The notes: generated by a model from the sequence alone, not told the origin. A stretch of 33,376 nucleotides of DNA from Actinomycetes bacterium (GCA_021803025.1 JAJZQV010000026.1:1-33376); one strand, 5' to 3'. Counted from the stretch's first letter, positions 15,810 through 26,835 are shown. Numbers and translations are program-made.

Positions 15810-16973
15810 TTACGAGCGCCGTGCCCGGTCCAGCCCCGCCCGCAGGTCGGCCACGAGGTCGTCGATCTCCTCGATGCCGACGGCCACGCGCAGCATGCCC
15901 TCGGAGATGCCCGCGGCGGCCTGGACGTCCGCCGGCATCGCCGCGTGCGTCATGCTCGCCGGGTGGCAGATGAGGCTCTCGACGCCGCCCAGCGACTCCG
16001 CGAGGGAGAAGCACGTGAGACCACTGAGGCACCGCTTCGCCGCCGCGAGGTCGGCGAGCTCGAAGGAGAGCATTCCGCCGAAGCCGTCCTGCTGCCGACG
16101 GGCGAGGTCGTGGCCGGGGTCGTCCGACAGGCCCGGGTAGTGGGTCGCGGTCACGGCCGGATGCTGCGCCAGCAGCTCCGCGAGCGCCTGGGCGTTGTCG
16201 CAGTGGGCCTTCATCCGGACGCCCAGCGTCCGCAGTCCTCGGAGCGTGAGGTAGGAGTCGAGGGCCCCTCCAGGCGTACCCAGGCAGTTCGCCCACCACC
16301 GCAGCTCCTGGACGATCTCCGGCGTCGCTCCCACGACTGCCCCGCCGACGACGTCGGAGTGGCCGTTGAGGAACTTCGTCGTCGAGTGGACGACGATGTC
16401 GGCGCCCAGCTCGATGGGCCGCTGGAGCGCCGGCGAGAGGAAGGTGTTGTCGACCGCGACCACGGCACCCGCGGCGTGCGCCGCGTCGATGACTCCCGCG
16501 AGGTCGGTGATCCGCAGCAGCGGGTTCGACGGCGACTCGAGCAGGACGAGGGCGGGCTTGCGAGCCCACAGCGCGGGAAGCGCCGCCGTATCGGTGAAGT
16601 CCGCCGAGACCAGCTCGAACTGTCCCTTGCGGGCGAGGGCCGTGAAGAGCCGCCACGTACCGCCGTAGCAGTCGTGCGGGATCGCGACCACGGATCCCGC
16701 GGGCGCGAAGGCGGCGACCAGGGTCGTCAATGCCGACATACCGGACGAGGTGATCTCGCCGCCCTCCGCCCCCTCGAGGTCGGCGACCGCGTCGGAGAGC
16801 AGCGACCGGGTCGGGTTGGACGAACGGCTGTACTCGTGGCCGGGCGACTCCCCGAGCTTCTGCCACGCGTACGTGGTCGACAGGTAGATGGGCGGTACGA
16901 CGGCGTGGTGCTGCTGGTCCCAGGCGAGCCCCGCCCTGGTAGCCCGGGTGATCCGGGTCCTCCTGTCCGCCAT
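15810..16973 (-). CDS. metB: Cystathionine gamma-synthase (Cys/Met metabolism PLP enzyme)
   Basis: A 387-residue fold-type I PLP enzyme that should condense an O-acylhomoserine with cysteine to cystathionine in methionine biosynthesis. Family landmarks are the N-terminal YEYSR-like HEYSRSSNPTR (47-56), SSGMSA (77-82), AVDNTF (173-178) and the PLP lysine K200 in HSTTKFLNGHSD, with ESLGGVESLICHPASMTH toward the C-terminus. Length is typical (about 380-390). Cystathionine gamma-lyase and O-acetylhomoserine sulfhydrylase are close relatives that motif reading cannot rule out. It is transcribed alone, divergent from the CBS-domain gene. Confidence 0.88.
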   Translation of the reverse strand: MADRRTRITRATRAGLAWDQQHHAVVPPIYLSTTYAWQKLGESPGHEYSRSSNPTRSLLSDAVADLEGAEGGEITSSGMSALTTLVAAFAPAGSVVAIPHDCYGGTWRLFTALARKGQFELVSADFTDTAALPALWARKPALVLLESPSNPLLRITDLAGVIDAAHAAGAVVAVDNTFLSPALQRPIELGADIVVHSTTKFLNGHSDVVGGAVVGATPEIVQELRWWANCLGTPGGALDSYLTLRGLRTLGVRMKAHCDNAQALAELLAQHPAVTATHYPGLSDDPGHDLARRQQDGFGGMLSFELADLAAAKRCLSGLTCFSLAESLGGVESLICHPASMTHAAMPADVQAAAGISEGMLRVAVGIEEIDDLVADLRAGLDRARRS

Positions 16974-17100
16974 CGCGCTCCTTCGTCTCGTCCGTGAAGG
17001 CTAACGGGGGGGCCGTTCCGGCTCCGGATCATCCCGAGAGGTGGCACACGATTCGGGCGAGCCCTCGCCAGGGACATACCTCAGTGCGTATCGTCCAAGG

Positions 17101-17529
17101 ATGAAGATCTCCGATGTACTCCGGACGAAGGGATCCGCGGTCATCACCGTGGCCCCCCACGAGACCGTCGCGAGCCTGCTTGCACTCCTGGCCCAGCACA
17201 ACATCGGCGCTGTCGTCGTCAGCGCCGACGGTGCATCGGTCGACGGGATCGTCAGCGAGCGCGACGTAGTCCGCCAGCTCAACGCCCGCGGCGCAGCCCT
17301 TCTCGATGCACCGGTGTCGTCGATCATGACGGCAAAGGTCCTCCTGTGCAGCCCTGACGACGACCTCACCGACATCGCCGCCCTCATGACGGAGAACCGC
17401 TTCCGTCACCTGCCGGTCGTCGTCGACTCGCACCTCGCCGCGATCGTCAGCATCGGCGACATCGTCAAGGCGCGCATGGACCAGCTCGCGAGCGAGCGCG
17501 ACCTGTACGAGGCCTACATCACGCAGTAG
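17101..17529 (+). CDS. CBS-domain pair protein
   Basis: A 142-residue protein made of two CBS domains, about residues 1-60 (MKISDVLRTKG to VSERDVVRQL) and 70-130 (SIMTAKVLLCSPDDDL to VSIGDIVKARM), followed by a short helix. Such stand-alone CBS pairs bind adenine nucleotides or SAM and act as energy sensors or inosine-dehydrogenase-like regulatory modules; the partner here is unknown. ATG 17101 begins exactly at the CBS fold. AAGG immediately precedes it and is too close to be an ideal ribosome site. It converges on the decayed phosphoribosyltransferase gene with 30 bases between the stops. Confidence 0.9.
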   Translation: MKISDVLRTKGSAVITVAPHETVASLLALLAQHNIGAVVVSADGASVDGIVSERDVVRQLNARGAALLDAPVSSIMTAKVLLCSPDDDLTDIAALMTENRFRHLPVVVDSHLAAIVSIGDIVKARMDQLASERDLYEAYITQ

Positions 17530-17559
17530 GCGCTTCCACCCAGTGCTCGGGCAGCCGGG

Positions 17560-17826
17560 TCACTGCGCTTGGACGCCCGAGACGAATGGCGGCAGCCGTG
17601 ACCAGGGGAAGTTGATCCAGAGATCCGTACGGCCGCGTTCATCACGTGCAGGTTTCTTGATCCCCAGCGCGTACGACACGGCGCCGGCCGCGAACAGTCC
17701 CCCACGCGCGATGGAGAGGATCAGGTCGGCCTGGAAGCCGGAGTCGAACACCATCTTCGCGAGCTTCCGGCTCGCGGCGCCGAACGCCTCCCTGGTGAGG
17801 ACCTCGCGTATGTCCGAGTCAGCCAT
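17560..17826 (-). pseudogene. Phosphoribosyltransferase with internal in-frame deletion
   Basis: The 88-residue product begins like a full phosphoribosyltransferase (LTREAFGAASRKLAKMVF, then DLILSIARGGLFAAGAVSYALG, 35-55) and ends like one (RTDLWINFPWSRLPP, 66-80). The middle is missing: family members of 150-170 residues have, between these blocks, the PRPP loop (hydrophobic-DDVADTG) and several strands. About 70-90 codons are lost around residue 58 (near 17620-17655) without breaking the frame. The protein cannot bind PRPP normally and is probably dead, or a short remnant with another role. The ATG at 17826 matches the family start. The gene is alone, divergent from the MFS transporter. Confidence 0.75.
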
Positions 17827-17963
17827 GCCCGCATCCTGCCAGTACCCCTCCGACCGCCGCGCGCGGGCTCGGCGCCTCCGGGCAACGGACCCCGCGTCGC
17901 AGGTCGGCGAGGTCTGAGAGGATGGGCGCGCGGCGCGCCCGTCGCCCGATGTGAGAGCCGAGG

Positions 17964-19205
17964 ATGGACGCTCCAAGCCGCACACTGCCGTGGAGGCTGC
18001 TTCCCGTGGCAGCCCTGCTGCTGTTCGCGACCGTGCTTCGCGCCCCCCTGACGGTGATTCCTCCCATGCTCGGCCTCATCCGGGCCGATCTCGGCATGGA
18101 CGCCGCCACAGCCGGGCTCCTCACGAGCATCCCCGTCCTGTGCTTCGGGCTGCTCACCCCCGTCGCGTCCCGGCTGCTGTCGCGTGTGGGCATCAACCTG
18201 GCCGCCCTGTACTGCGTGGGCGGCATCATCCTGGCCACGGCGGTCCGCTCGATGGGCGGTACGGCCTGGGTGTTCGCCGGCACCGTCTTGCTCGGCATCA
18301 CGCTGGCGATCGGCAACCTCGCCGTCCCCATGGCGATCGGGCGGCAGTTCCAGCACAGGGCCGAGCTGCTCACGGGTGCGTACGCGCTCACGACGAACGT
18401 CGCCGTCACCGCGACGACCGCCCTGGCCGTACCGGCGGCGCTGGTCCTGGGGTGGCGCTGGACGGCCGCGTCCACGGGCGTGGTCCTCGGGCTCGTGGTG
18501 CTCGCCGTCTGGGTCGCCGTGTACCCGCCCGGCGTCCCGGGGGCCCGCGGGTGGATCAGGCGTAGGGCCGGACACCCCGAGCTGGGCGCGGCGGGGACAC
18601 CGGGGACGGACCACCGGTCGAGCCACGCCCGCAGGAGGCTCACCGTCCTGGTCAGCGTGGCGTTCGCGGGCCACACCTTCGCGTACTACGTCATGACGTC
18701 GTGGCTGCCCTCCGCGCTCGCCGAGCTGCAGCACATGAGCGGGTCGGCGGCCGGGGCGGCAGCCAGCCTGTTCCAAGGGGCGGGTGTGGCCGGCCCGGTC
18801 CTCGTCCCCTTCCTCGCCGCCATCCGCTGGCCGAGCAGGCGCATCGTCATCCTGATGGGGGTCGCGTGGATCCTCATGCCCGCCGGCATGCTGCTGGCCC
18901 CCGCCTGGTGGGTCGCGTGGTGCCTGTTCGGCGGGGTCGCGCAGGCGGGCTTCTTCACGGCGGTGATGTCGGTCGTGATCCGGCAGTCACGCAGTGTCGA
19001 CGAGAACCGGCGCACGACGACCGTCATGCAGACGGTCGGCTACTCGGTGGCGGCCGTCGGCCCGTTCGTCACGGGGTGGATCCACCAGCACGTGGCGGGC
19101 TGGACGCTGCCGTTCGCGACCGTCCTCGCGGTCACGGTGGTCATGCTCGGCGCCGCGATCCTCGCCGTTCGCCCGGCGTCACCCGACGTGCCGTCGGAAG
19201 CGTGA
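17964..19205 (+). CDS. MFS transporter, CynX/NimT family
   Basis: A 413-residue inner-membrane protein with about 12 hydrophobic helices. The opening RAPLTVIPPMLGLIRADLG and the following LLTSIPVLCFGLLTPVASRL are characteristic of the CynX/YeaN (cyanate and 2-nitroimidazole exporter-like) branch of the major facilitator superfamily. A cytoplasmic loop rich in Arg and Gly at about residues 190-225 joins the two halves. The substrate is unknown; no cyanase gene is present. ATG 17964 is preceded by GAGG. The HAD phosphatase gene starts 22 bases downstream on the same strand and may be co-transcribed. Confidence 0.88.
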   Translation: MDAPSRTLPWRLLPVAALLLFATVLRAPLTVIPPMLGLIRADLGMDAATAGLLTSIPVLCFGLLTPVASRLLSRVGINLAALYCVGGIILATAVRSMGGTAWVFAGTVLLGITLAIGNLAVPMAIGRQFQHRAELLTGAYALTTNVAVTATTALAVPAALVLGWRWTAASTGVVLGLVVLAVWVAVYPPGVPGARGWIRRRAGHPELGAAGTPGTDHRSSHARRRLTVLVSVAFAGHTFAYYVMTSWLPSALAELQHMSGSAAGAAASLFQGAGVAGPVLVPFLAAIRWPSRRIVILMGVAWILMPAGMLLAPAWWVAWCLFGGVAQAGFFTAVMSVVIRQSRSVDENRRTTTVMQTVGYSVAAVGPFVTGWIHQHVAGWTLPFATVLAVTVVMLGAAILAVRPASPDVPSEA

Positions 19206-19227
19206 GCTCGTCGGTACCCTGAGCGCT

Positions 19228-20022
19228 GTGCAGCCTCGCCTCGTCGCCACCGACCTCGACGGGACACTGGTGGGCTCCGACGGCCGTGTGAGCCCGCGAA
19301 CCGCGACGGCGCTCGCCGCGGTCGACGCGCTCGGCGTCCCGGTCGTGTTCGTCACGGCGCGGCCTCTGCGCTGGATGGGCGAGATCTGGCCGTACGTGGG
19401 ACGCCACAGCATGGGCATCGTGTCGAACGGCGCGATCCTGTACGACGCGGGGGCCGGCCGGGTCGTCGACATCGCGGGCATCGACGCGTCGGTGGGCGTA
19501 CCACTGCTCGGCGACCTGGCCGCGGCGCTGCCGAAGGCCGGGCTGGGGCTGGAGTTCGTCTCGGGCCTGCACCGGACCGTGCTGTACGAGTCGGACGAGG
19601 ACCCGGACCCCAGCACCGTGAGCGACCTCGGAGAGCCGTGGCTCGGTCCGGTGGCGAAGATCCTCGTCAAGGACTACTCGATCCCGCCGGACGAGCTCCG
19701 CCTCGTCACGGCCCTCGTGGTGGGTGACCGTGCGACGCCGACCTGGTCTGTACCGGGGCTCGTCGAGATCAGCGCCGCCGGCGTGACCAAGGGCTGGCGG
19801 CTGCGGCAGGTGTGCGCGTCGCTGGGTGTCGCCGCGGCCGACGTGGTCGCGTTCGGCGACATGCCGAACGACCTGGACATGCTCGGCTGGGCAGGCACCT
19901 CGTACGCGATGGCGAACGGCCACGAGTCCGTACGAGCGGCTGCGACCCACGTGGCGCCACGCAACGACGAGGACGGCGTCGCCGTGGTGCTCGAGGATCT
20001 GTACGGCCTGTCTGGGCGTTAG
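19228..20022 (+). CDS. Cof-type HAD-IIB family phosphatase
   Basis: A 264-residue cytoplasmic phosphatase. HAD motif I is DLDGT with nucleophile D9 and acid/base D11; motif II lies in VFVTARP (about 42-48); the lysine motif III region is AAGVTKGWRL (about 186); motif IV is GDMPNDLDM (about 210-218). The large C2B cap sits between motifs II and III, as in Cof/YidA-like sugar-phosphate or cofactor phosphatases. The natural substrate is unknown. The start is a GTG at 19228, seven residues before the DLDGT strand, as is usual for the family. It probably forms a unit with the preceding MFS gene (22-base gap). Confidence 0.88.
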   Translation: MQPRLVATDLDGTLVGSDGRVSPRTATALAAVDALGVPVVFVTARPLRWMGEIWPYVGRHSMGIVSNGAILYDAGAGRVVDIAGIDASVGVPLLGDLAAALPKAGLGLEFVSGLHRTVLYESDEDPDPSTVSDLGEPWLGPVAKILVKDYSIPPDELRLVTALVVGDRATPTWSVPGLVEISAAGVTKGWRLRQVCASLGVAAADVVAFGDMPNDLDMLGWAGTSYAMANGHESVRAAATHVAPRNDEDGVAVVLEDLYGLSGR

Positions 20023-20055
20023 CACGCGCGGGCGTGGCCGTCCGGGGGGTGGTGT

Positions 20056-20145
20056 CGGTTCACCATGTTAAGTAGGCGAACTGGACCTTCTCATGGCAGA
20101 TCCGCCATGTGAACGTACAGTTCGCCCACTTAACATGGTGAACCG
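20056..20145. terminator. Concentric long hairpin between convergent genes
   Basis: A palindrome with one centre at 20100.5. The outer stem has 18 perfect pairs (20056-20073 with 20128-20145, CGGTTCACCATGTTAAGT), one mismatch, then nine pairs (20075-20083 with 20118-20126). After a 4x4 internal loop comes an inner stem: TTC/GAA, a T-T mismatch and CATGGC/GCCATG (20092-20097, 20104-20109) with a six-base loop. It separates the HAD stop (20022) from the isomerase stop (20168). It is AT-richer than its surroundings and has no U-run. A two-way terminator is likely. Confidence 0.75.
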
Positions 20146-20167
20146 ACCACCGTCGGCTGCCTCCCGG

Positions 20168-21016
20168 TCAGTAGCCGAGCGACCGTACGTGGGCGATCGA
20201 GTCGGCGAGGCAGTCGTACACGTCCCGCCCGTACAGCTCGTCCTGCTCGACGAGCAGGTACTCGGCGCCTGAGTCGATGGCGGTCGGGATGATCGAGGCG
20301 AAGTCGAGCGTGCCGGCACCGACCTCGGCGAACTGCACCAGCCCGGCGAACTCCCGGCTGAAGCCCGCGCGGTCGCCCGCGGCCAACAGCTCCACCGCCG
20401 AGGCGGGGAGCGTCGCGACGCGGTAGTCCTTGAGGTGGACGAGCTCGACCTGGCCCGCAAAGTCGCGCAGGACGTCGACGGGGTTCTTGCCGCCGCGCTG
20501 CACCCAGTGGACGTCGATCTCGAAATGCAGGCTCGGGCTCAGCCGTCGCACGATGTCGAAGAGCATCTCGCCGTCGTGCTTGGCGAAGTCGACGTGGTGG
20601 TTGTGGTAGGCGAGCTGGATCCCCTCGGCCCGCAGCCGCTGCGAGGCGTCCTCGCACTGACGGGCGAAGTCCTCCACCGCCTGCTTCGTGACCATGGCGG
20701 AGAAGGGCATCATGCCGATGCGCAGGTACGAGCAGTCGAGGCGGCGACAGTCGTCGACGACCTTCTCGAAGTCCGTGTCGAGGGCGTCGCCGGTCGCGGT
20801 GGGGCCCTTCTCGAGAGCAACCGACAAGGCGGCGACCGCGACACCCAGGTCGCTGCGCCCCTTCGCCAGCGCCGACACGTTCGTCTCGTCCATCGGCACC
20901 TGCGACACCTCCACGGAGGTGTAGCCCATTCCGGCGATCCGCTCGAGGACGGGCAGCATCCCGTCCGCTTCGACCTTCTCGCGGACCATCATCATCTGTA
21001 CGCCGACACTGGCCAT
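20168..21016 (-). CDS. Sugar phosphate isomerase/epimerase-like TIM-barrel protein
   Basis: A 282-residue xylose-isomerase-like TIM barrel (AP endonuclease family 2 fold). Metal-binding and catalytic positions appear as YHNHHVDF (about 139-146), EIDVHWV (about 167), VHLKDY (about 194) and FAEVGAGTLDF (about 228), plus LLVEQDE near the end, the pattern of sugar-phosphate isomerase/epimerases such as those of inositol catabolism. The substrate is not determined. ATG 21016 has GAGG-like GAGTCGG upstream (AGGAGTCGGTC). The gene is separated from meaB by 300 bases holding a terminator-like palindrome, so it is probably transcribed from its own promoter. Confidence 0.82.
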   Translation of the reverse strand: MASVGVQMMMVREKVEADGMLPVLERIAGMGYTSVEVSQVPMDETNVSALAKGRSDLGVAVAALSVALEKGPTATGDALDTDFEKVVDDCRRLDCSYLRIGMMPFSAMVTKQAVEDFARQCEDASQRLRAEGIQLAYHNHHVDFAKHDGEMLFDIVRRLSPSLHFEIDVHWVQRGGKNPVDVLRDFAGQVELVHLKDYRVATLPASAVELLAAGDRAGFSREFAGLVQFAEVGAGTLDFASIIPTAIDSGAEYLLVEQDELYGRDVYDCLADSIAHVRSLGY

Positions 21017-21240
21017 GACCGACTCCTCATTGTTCCCGGGTTCTGTCTCCAGGCTGCTCCGCTGACCTGCCGAGCCGCCACCGTTGCCATCCCTTGACCC
21101 TTGCCAATGCCGCCCACCTGCACAGAGTGGCGGGAACGTGCACGCGTCGCCCATACGGGACGGGCCGCACGCCTGTGCCACTGAATGCAGAAGCTGGCCT
21201 TCGCCGAGCCGTTGGCCAAGCCGCCTGGAGCCGTCGACCT
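21017..21240. other. Intergenic region upstream of the isomerase gene
   Basis: No convincing gene. It should carry the promoter of the isomerase gene. TGCCACTGAATG (21176-21187) is an inverted copy, with one mismatch, of CATTCACTGGCA (21242-21253), and a near-direct copy of TGCCACTCAATG (21298-21309). The middle copy can therefore pair with either neighbour. Confidence 0.5.
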
Positions 21241-21310
21241 CCATTCACTGGCAGAAACGAGGCCGCCGACGCACGGAGCGATCGGCGGCCTGTGTTCTGC
21301 CACTCAATGG
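21241..21310 (-). terminator. Concentric hairpin just after meaB
   Basis: Centre at 21275.5. Three perfect stem segments, CCATT/AATGG (5 pairs), TGGCAGAA/TTCTGCCA (8 pairs) and AGGCCGCCGA/TCGGCGGCCT (10 pairs), are separated by symmetric 3x3 internal loops around a 12-base apical loop. It starts seven bases past the meaB stop (21317), so it most likely ends or protects the mutA-mutB-meaB transcript. Confidence 0.75.
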
Positions 21311-21316
21311 ATACGG

Positions 21317-22317
21317 TCAGTGACCCCCGAAGAGGTGCTCGACATCCCGCGCGAACGCGGCGAGGATCTGGGTCGACGCCTCCAGCGCGGAGAGCTCGCC
21401 GGAGGCGACCTGCTGCTCGATCGCCTTCCGCACGGCCTTGACGGACGGCGCCTTGTGGAGCGCGTCCTCGAGCTCGCCGGCTACCAGGGCCCACAGCCAG
21501 TCGAGCTGCTGGGCGTTGCGGCGGGCGTCGAGACCCCCGTGCGCCTCGACGTACTCGCGGTGCTCCAGCACCGCGTGCCACAGCGTGTCGAGGCCGTCTC
21601 CGGTGTACGAGCTCGACGTCAGCACGGGCGGACGCCGCGCGTGCGGGTCGGACGTGATGAGCTTCATGGCCGTCGAGAGATCACGTGCGGCGACGCGCGC
21701 CGGGCCCAGGCCGTCCCCGTCCGCCTTGTTGACCGTGATGACGTCGGCGAGTTCGAGGATGCCGCGCTTGATCCCCTGGAGCTGGTCGCCGGCACGTGCG
21801 AGCGTGACGAGGAGGAACGTGTCGACCATCCCCGCGACCGCCACCTCGGACTGGCCGACGCCGACGGTCTCGACGATCACGACGTCGTACCCCGCCGCTT
21901 CGACCAGGAGCATCGACTCGCGCGTGGCACGTGCCACCCCGCCGAGGTGGCCGCCGCTCGGCGACGGGCGGATGAACGCGTGGTCGCTCACGGCGAGCGC
22001 CCCCATGCGGGTGCGGTCACCGAGGATCGAGCCGCCCGTACGGGTGCTGGACGGGTCGACCGCGAGCACCGCGACCTTGTGGCCCTCGCCGATGAGCCGC
22101 ACGCCGAGCGCGTCGATGAGCGTCGACTTGCCGGCACCGGGAACGCCCGTGATCCCCACCCGTACAGACCTGCCCGTCTGCGGGCGGAGGGCGCGGAGCA
22201 GCTCTCGTGAACGCTGGTGGTCGTCCGGGCGGCTCGACTCGACGAGCGTGATAGCGCGCGCCAGCCACCGCCGGTCCCCGGCGAGGACGCCGGCGACGAG
22301 CCGGTCGAGATCAGCCA

Positions 22318-22318
<1 letters not shown>
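21317..22318 (-). CDS. meaB: Methylmalonyl-CoA mutase-associated GTPase MeaB
   Basis: A 333-residue G3E-family P-loop GTPase that gates cofactor delivery to methylmalonyl-CoA mutase and protects it from inactivation. Walker [10 protein letters not shown] is at 58-66, the [19 protein letters not shown] block at 88-106, [17 protein letters not shown] follows, then the Walker B/switch [10 protein letters not shown] (about 150) and base-recognition TVNKADG (about 198). The C-terminal dimerisation arm is present. The start is GTG 22318, whose G is shared with the mutB stop (TAGTG), so translation is coupled. It is the last gene of the mut operon, followed at once by a palindromic terminator. Confidence 0.93.
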
Positions 22319-24467
<2,149 letters not shown>

Positions 24468-24471
<4 letters not shown>

Positions 24472-26327
24472 TTCGCAACCCCCAGTCGGTCGAGCGTGTC
24501 GGAGAGGAACGCGACGACGTCCATGCCGTCGAAGACCTCGCCGTCGATGACGGAGTCCACGTCCGCGGAGCCCGTCTCGGTCTTCTTGCCGGCGATCCAC
24601 ACGTGGTCGACACCGGACTTCTTGAGCGCGTCGGCGACGGCGACCGCCTGTGCGGCGTACACCTTGCCGCTCGAGCAGAGGATGACCTGCTTCGCACCCG
24701 CTGCCTTGACCTGCTCGACGATCTCCTCGGCCGTACCGCCCTCGCTGGACGGGTGCGCCAGGCCCGCGACGAGCAGCACGTTCGACGTGAACTGCTCCCG
24801 GGGACCGAAGTCGCGGCGGGCGCCGAGGCAAGCCAGGAAGACGCCCGGCTGCTTCCCTGTGGCCTTGGTCTGTGCGGTGACCCGGTCGCGGAGGCCTTCG
24901 AAGACCTCCGAGTCGCGGGCGGGCTTGAGGCCGGTGGCCGCTGCGGTCGACGGCCGCGGGTCGAGGCCCTCAATCGGCGACTCCTGCTCCGGCGGGAACA
25001 TGCTCACGCCGGTGATCGGCTGCTTCCGGGTGCTGAGGCGCTTGCGACGCTCGGCGGCCGTGGCGCCGAGCTGGGCGGCGATCGTGCCTGCCGCGAGCGC
25101 CGCGGCCATACCGCCTGCGGCCTCGAGCTCCTGGACACGGGACCAGGCTGCGTGCGCGACGTCGTCGGTGAGCGTCTCGACGTACCAGGAGCCGCCCGCC
25201 GGGTCCTCGACCCGGCCAAGGTTCGACTCCTCTGCGGCGACGAGCTGCGTGTTGCGGGCCATGCGCCGAGAGAACGCGTTGGGCAGGCCCTGGGCGGTGT
25301 CGAAGGGGAGCGTCGTGATCATCTCTGCACCGCCGACCGCCGCCGCGAACGTCGCGATCGTGCCGCGGAGCAGGTTGACCCACGGGTCGTCACGGGTGAC
25401 CATGCGCCACGACGTGACGGCGTGCTGGATGGCCCCGCGAGCCTCGACCGGTACGTCGAGGACCTCGCCGACACGGTCCCACAGGCGCCGCAGCGCGCGG
25501 AGGCGCGCGATGCCGAGGAACTGGTCGGCGTTGACGGCGACGCGGAACTCGATGGCGCCGAAGGCGTCGGCGGCGGAGACACCCGCTGCGACGAGCGCAC
25601 GGACGTACTCGATGCCGGTCGCGACCGCGTAGGCCAGCTGGTCGACGTCGCCGGCCCCGGCGTCGTCGTACACGCGGACGTCGACGACGATCGGCTTCAC
25701 GCCCGGGAGGTGGGCCGTCTTGGTGACGTACGCGGCGAGCTGGGTCAGGTCGGGCGTCGTGCCCTGGAGCGCGGCGAGGCCGATGGGGTCGATGCCGAGG
25801 TTGCCGGCGGCGTCGGTCGCGTCGCCCCACCATGCCAACAGCGCGTCGGCTGCGGCAGCCTGGTCGGAGGTCGAGCTGACCGCGACGGGCGCGACGCCCG
25901 TGATGACGCCCGCGAGGGCCTCAGGCAGGTCGGCCGGGGCGATGCCGCCGTCTCCGACGCGCAGCCAGACCGAGGTGCCGCCGGCGCGCAGGTCCTCGAG
26001 CACGGCCGCGTTCGTCGCCGTGGCGGAAGGGTCCTCGTGGAGCTGGCGGACGTCCCAGGCGAGAGCCGCGCCGTTCTTCACGGTCGTGCCACGCGTGTAC
26101 GGGGAAGCGCCGGGGACGCCCAGCGCCGGGGCATCGGTCGTCGTGTAGAGGGGCTCGATCGTCAGTCCGTCGACGGTGGTCGTCCGGAGACGGGCCATGG
26201 CCTTGTCGATGGTCAGCTCCGTACCTGGCGGGCGCCTGCGGTTGAGGACCTTGAGAACCTCGGTGTCCCACTGCTCCCGCGTGGGTGTCGCGAAGTCGCC
26301 GGCCAGGACGGTGGTGGTGTCAGTCAT
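24468..26327 (-). CDS. mutA: Methylmalonyl-CoA mutase, small subunit
   Basis: A 619-residue paralogue of MutB that acts as the structural subunit. It keeps the barrel (LDRLGV-type end, [29 protein letters not shown]) but its C-terminal domain has lost the cobalamin motif: where MutB has D-x-H-x-x-G, this protein reads [11 protein letters not shown]. That is normal for MutA of the Propionibacterium/Streptomyces heterodimer. ATG 26327 has CAGGAG seven bases upstream. First gene of the mutA-mutB-meaB operon; I found no cobalamin-riboswitch B12 box in the 500 bases before it. Confidence 0.95.
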
Positions 26328-26501
26328 CGGCTGCTCCTGGTGTGTCGGGCCAGGGCGGGCGGTCGTCCCGCGTCCCGGCCATCGGCCTCAGCCTATCGGG
26401 AGGCTTTCGGGCGCTGACCAGGGGGTCTGGAGGCGTCTTCGCACGCGTCGGAGGCCTCCGGCCGAGAGCCGCGCGCGCTTCCTCCGCCTTGTCGCGCCGC
26501 T

Positions 26502-26564
26502 TTTCGCCGTCTCGACGGACCGAACCGCCCTGGAGGCGCGTCCAGGCGATCGGGACGGCCGAAA
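26502..26564. repeat. Palindrome related to the one at 15727-15791
   Basis: Arms 26502-26515 (TTTCGCCGTCTCGA) and 26550-26564 pair with one bulged base and one G-T wobble; an inner hairpin CCTGGA/TCCAGG (26529-26534, 26541-26546) has a six-base loop. Both arms resemble the CGGCCGTCTCGA stem at 15727-15741. It lies in a divergent region, not at a known gene end, so a terminator role needs an unseen transcript. Confidence 0.55.
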
Positions 26565-26792
26565 CCGGCGTCAGATCTCGATGAGCGCTGTGCTCTTCCC
26601 CGGAACCGGGACCAGAGCGTGCCCGAAGGGCGCCGTGAGGCACGATCGAAGAAGGTGTCGGCAAGCTCTCGGGCGGCAACGTTCCCCGCAGCCCTCTACC
26701 GGCCTACAGGAGCACGCGCAGCCACGCCCGCGCGGTCGTGGGGAAGCAGACCCGGGAATACGGCTGCACGAGCCGTCGTTCTCCCGGTGATA

Positions 26793-26813
26793 GTTGAATC
26801 TTCATCGATCAAC
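26793..26813 (+). promoter_or_regulatory. Possible operator dyad before the nitroreductase gene
   Basis: GTTGA (26793-26797) and TCAAC (26809-26813) form a small dyad that includes TTGAATCTTCAT, similar to MarR/HxlR-type sites seen before oxidoreductase genes. It lies 23 bases upstream of the ATG. No regulator gene is adjacent. Weak evidence. Confidence 0.25.
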
Positions 26814-26835
26814 GGAAGACCTCGAAAGGCCCGAT

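Larger units (their letters stand above)
26328..26835. other. 508-base gene-free divergent region (mutA / nitroreductase)
   Basis: No ORF with convincing protein character. It must hold the mutA promoter (minus) and the nitroreductase promoter (plus). It also holds the palindrome at 26502-26564, the decanucleotide palindrome GGAGGCCTCC (about 26450-26459) and a short dyad at 26793-26813. Its size and the internal terminator-like stem suggest either a small RNA or the scar of a lost gene. Confidence 0.5.

Noticed and set aside
17541-17565. CAGTG/CACTG hairpin between the CBS gene and the phosphoribosyltransferase remnant
   Set aside because: Only five pairs with a 15-base loop; too weak to call a terminator with confidence.
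26328-26580. Cobalamin riboswitch upstream of mutA
   Set aside because: Expected for a B12-dependent operon, but I found no B12-box consensus or matching stems on the minus strand.
26794-26835. TTG start extending the nitroreductase by 14 residues
   Set aside because: The extension translates through a putative operator and has no family counterpart; ATG 26836 is a better start.
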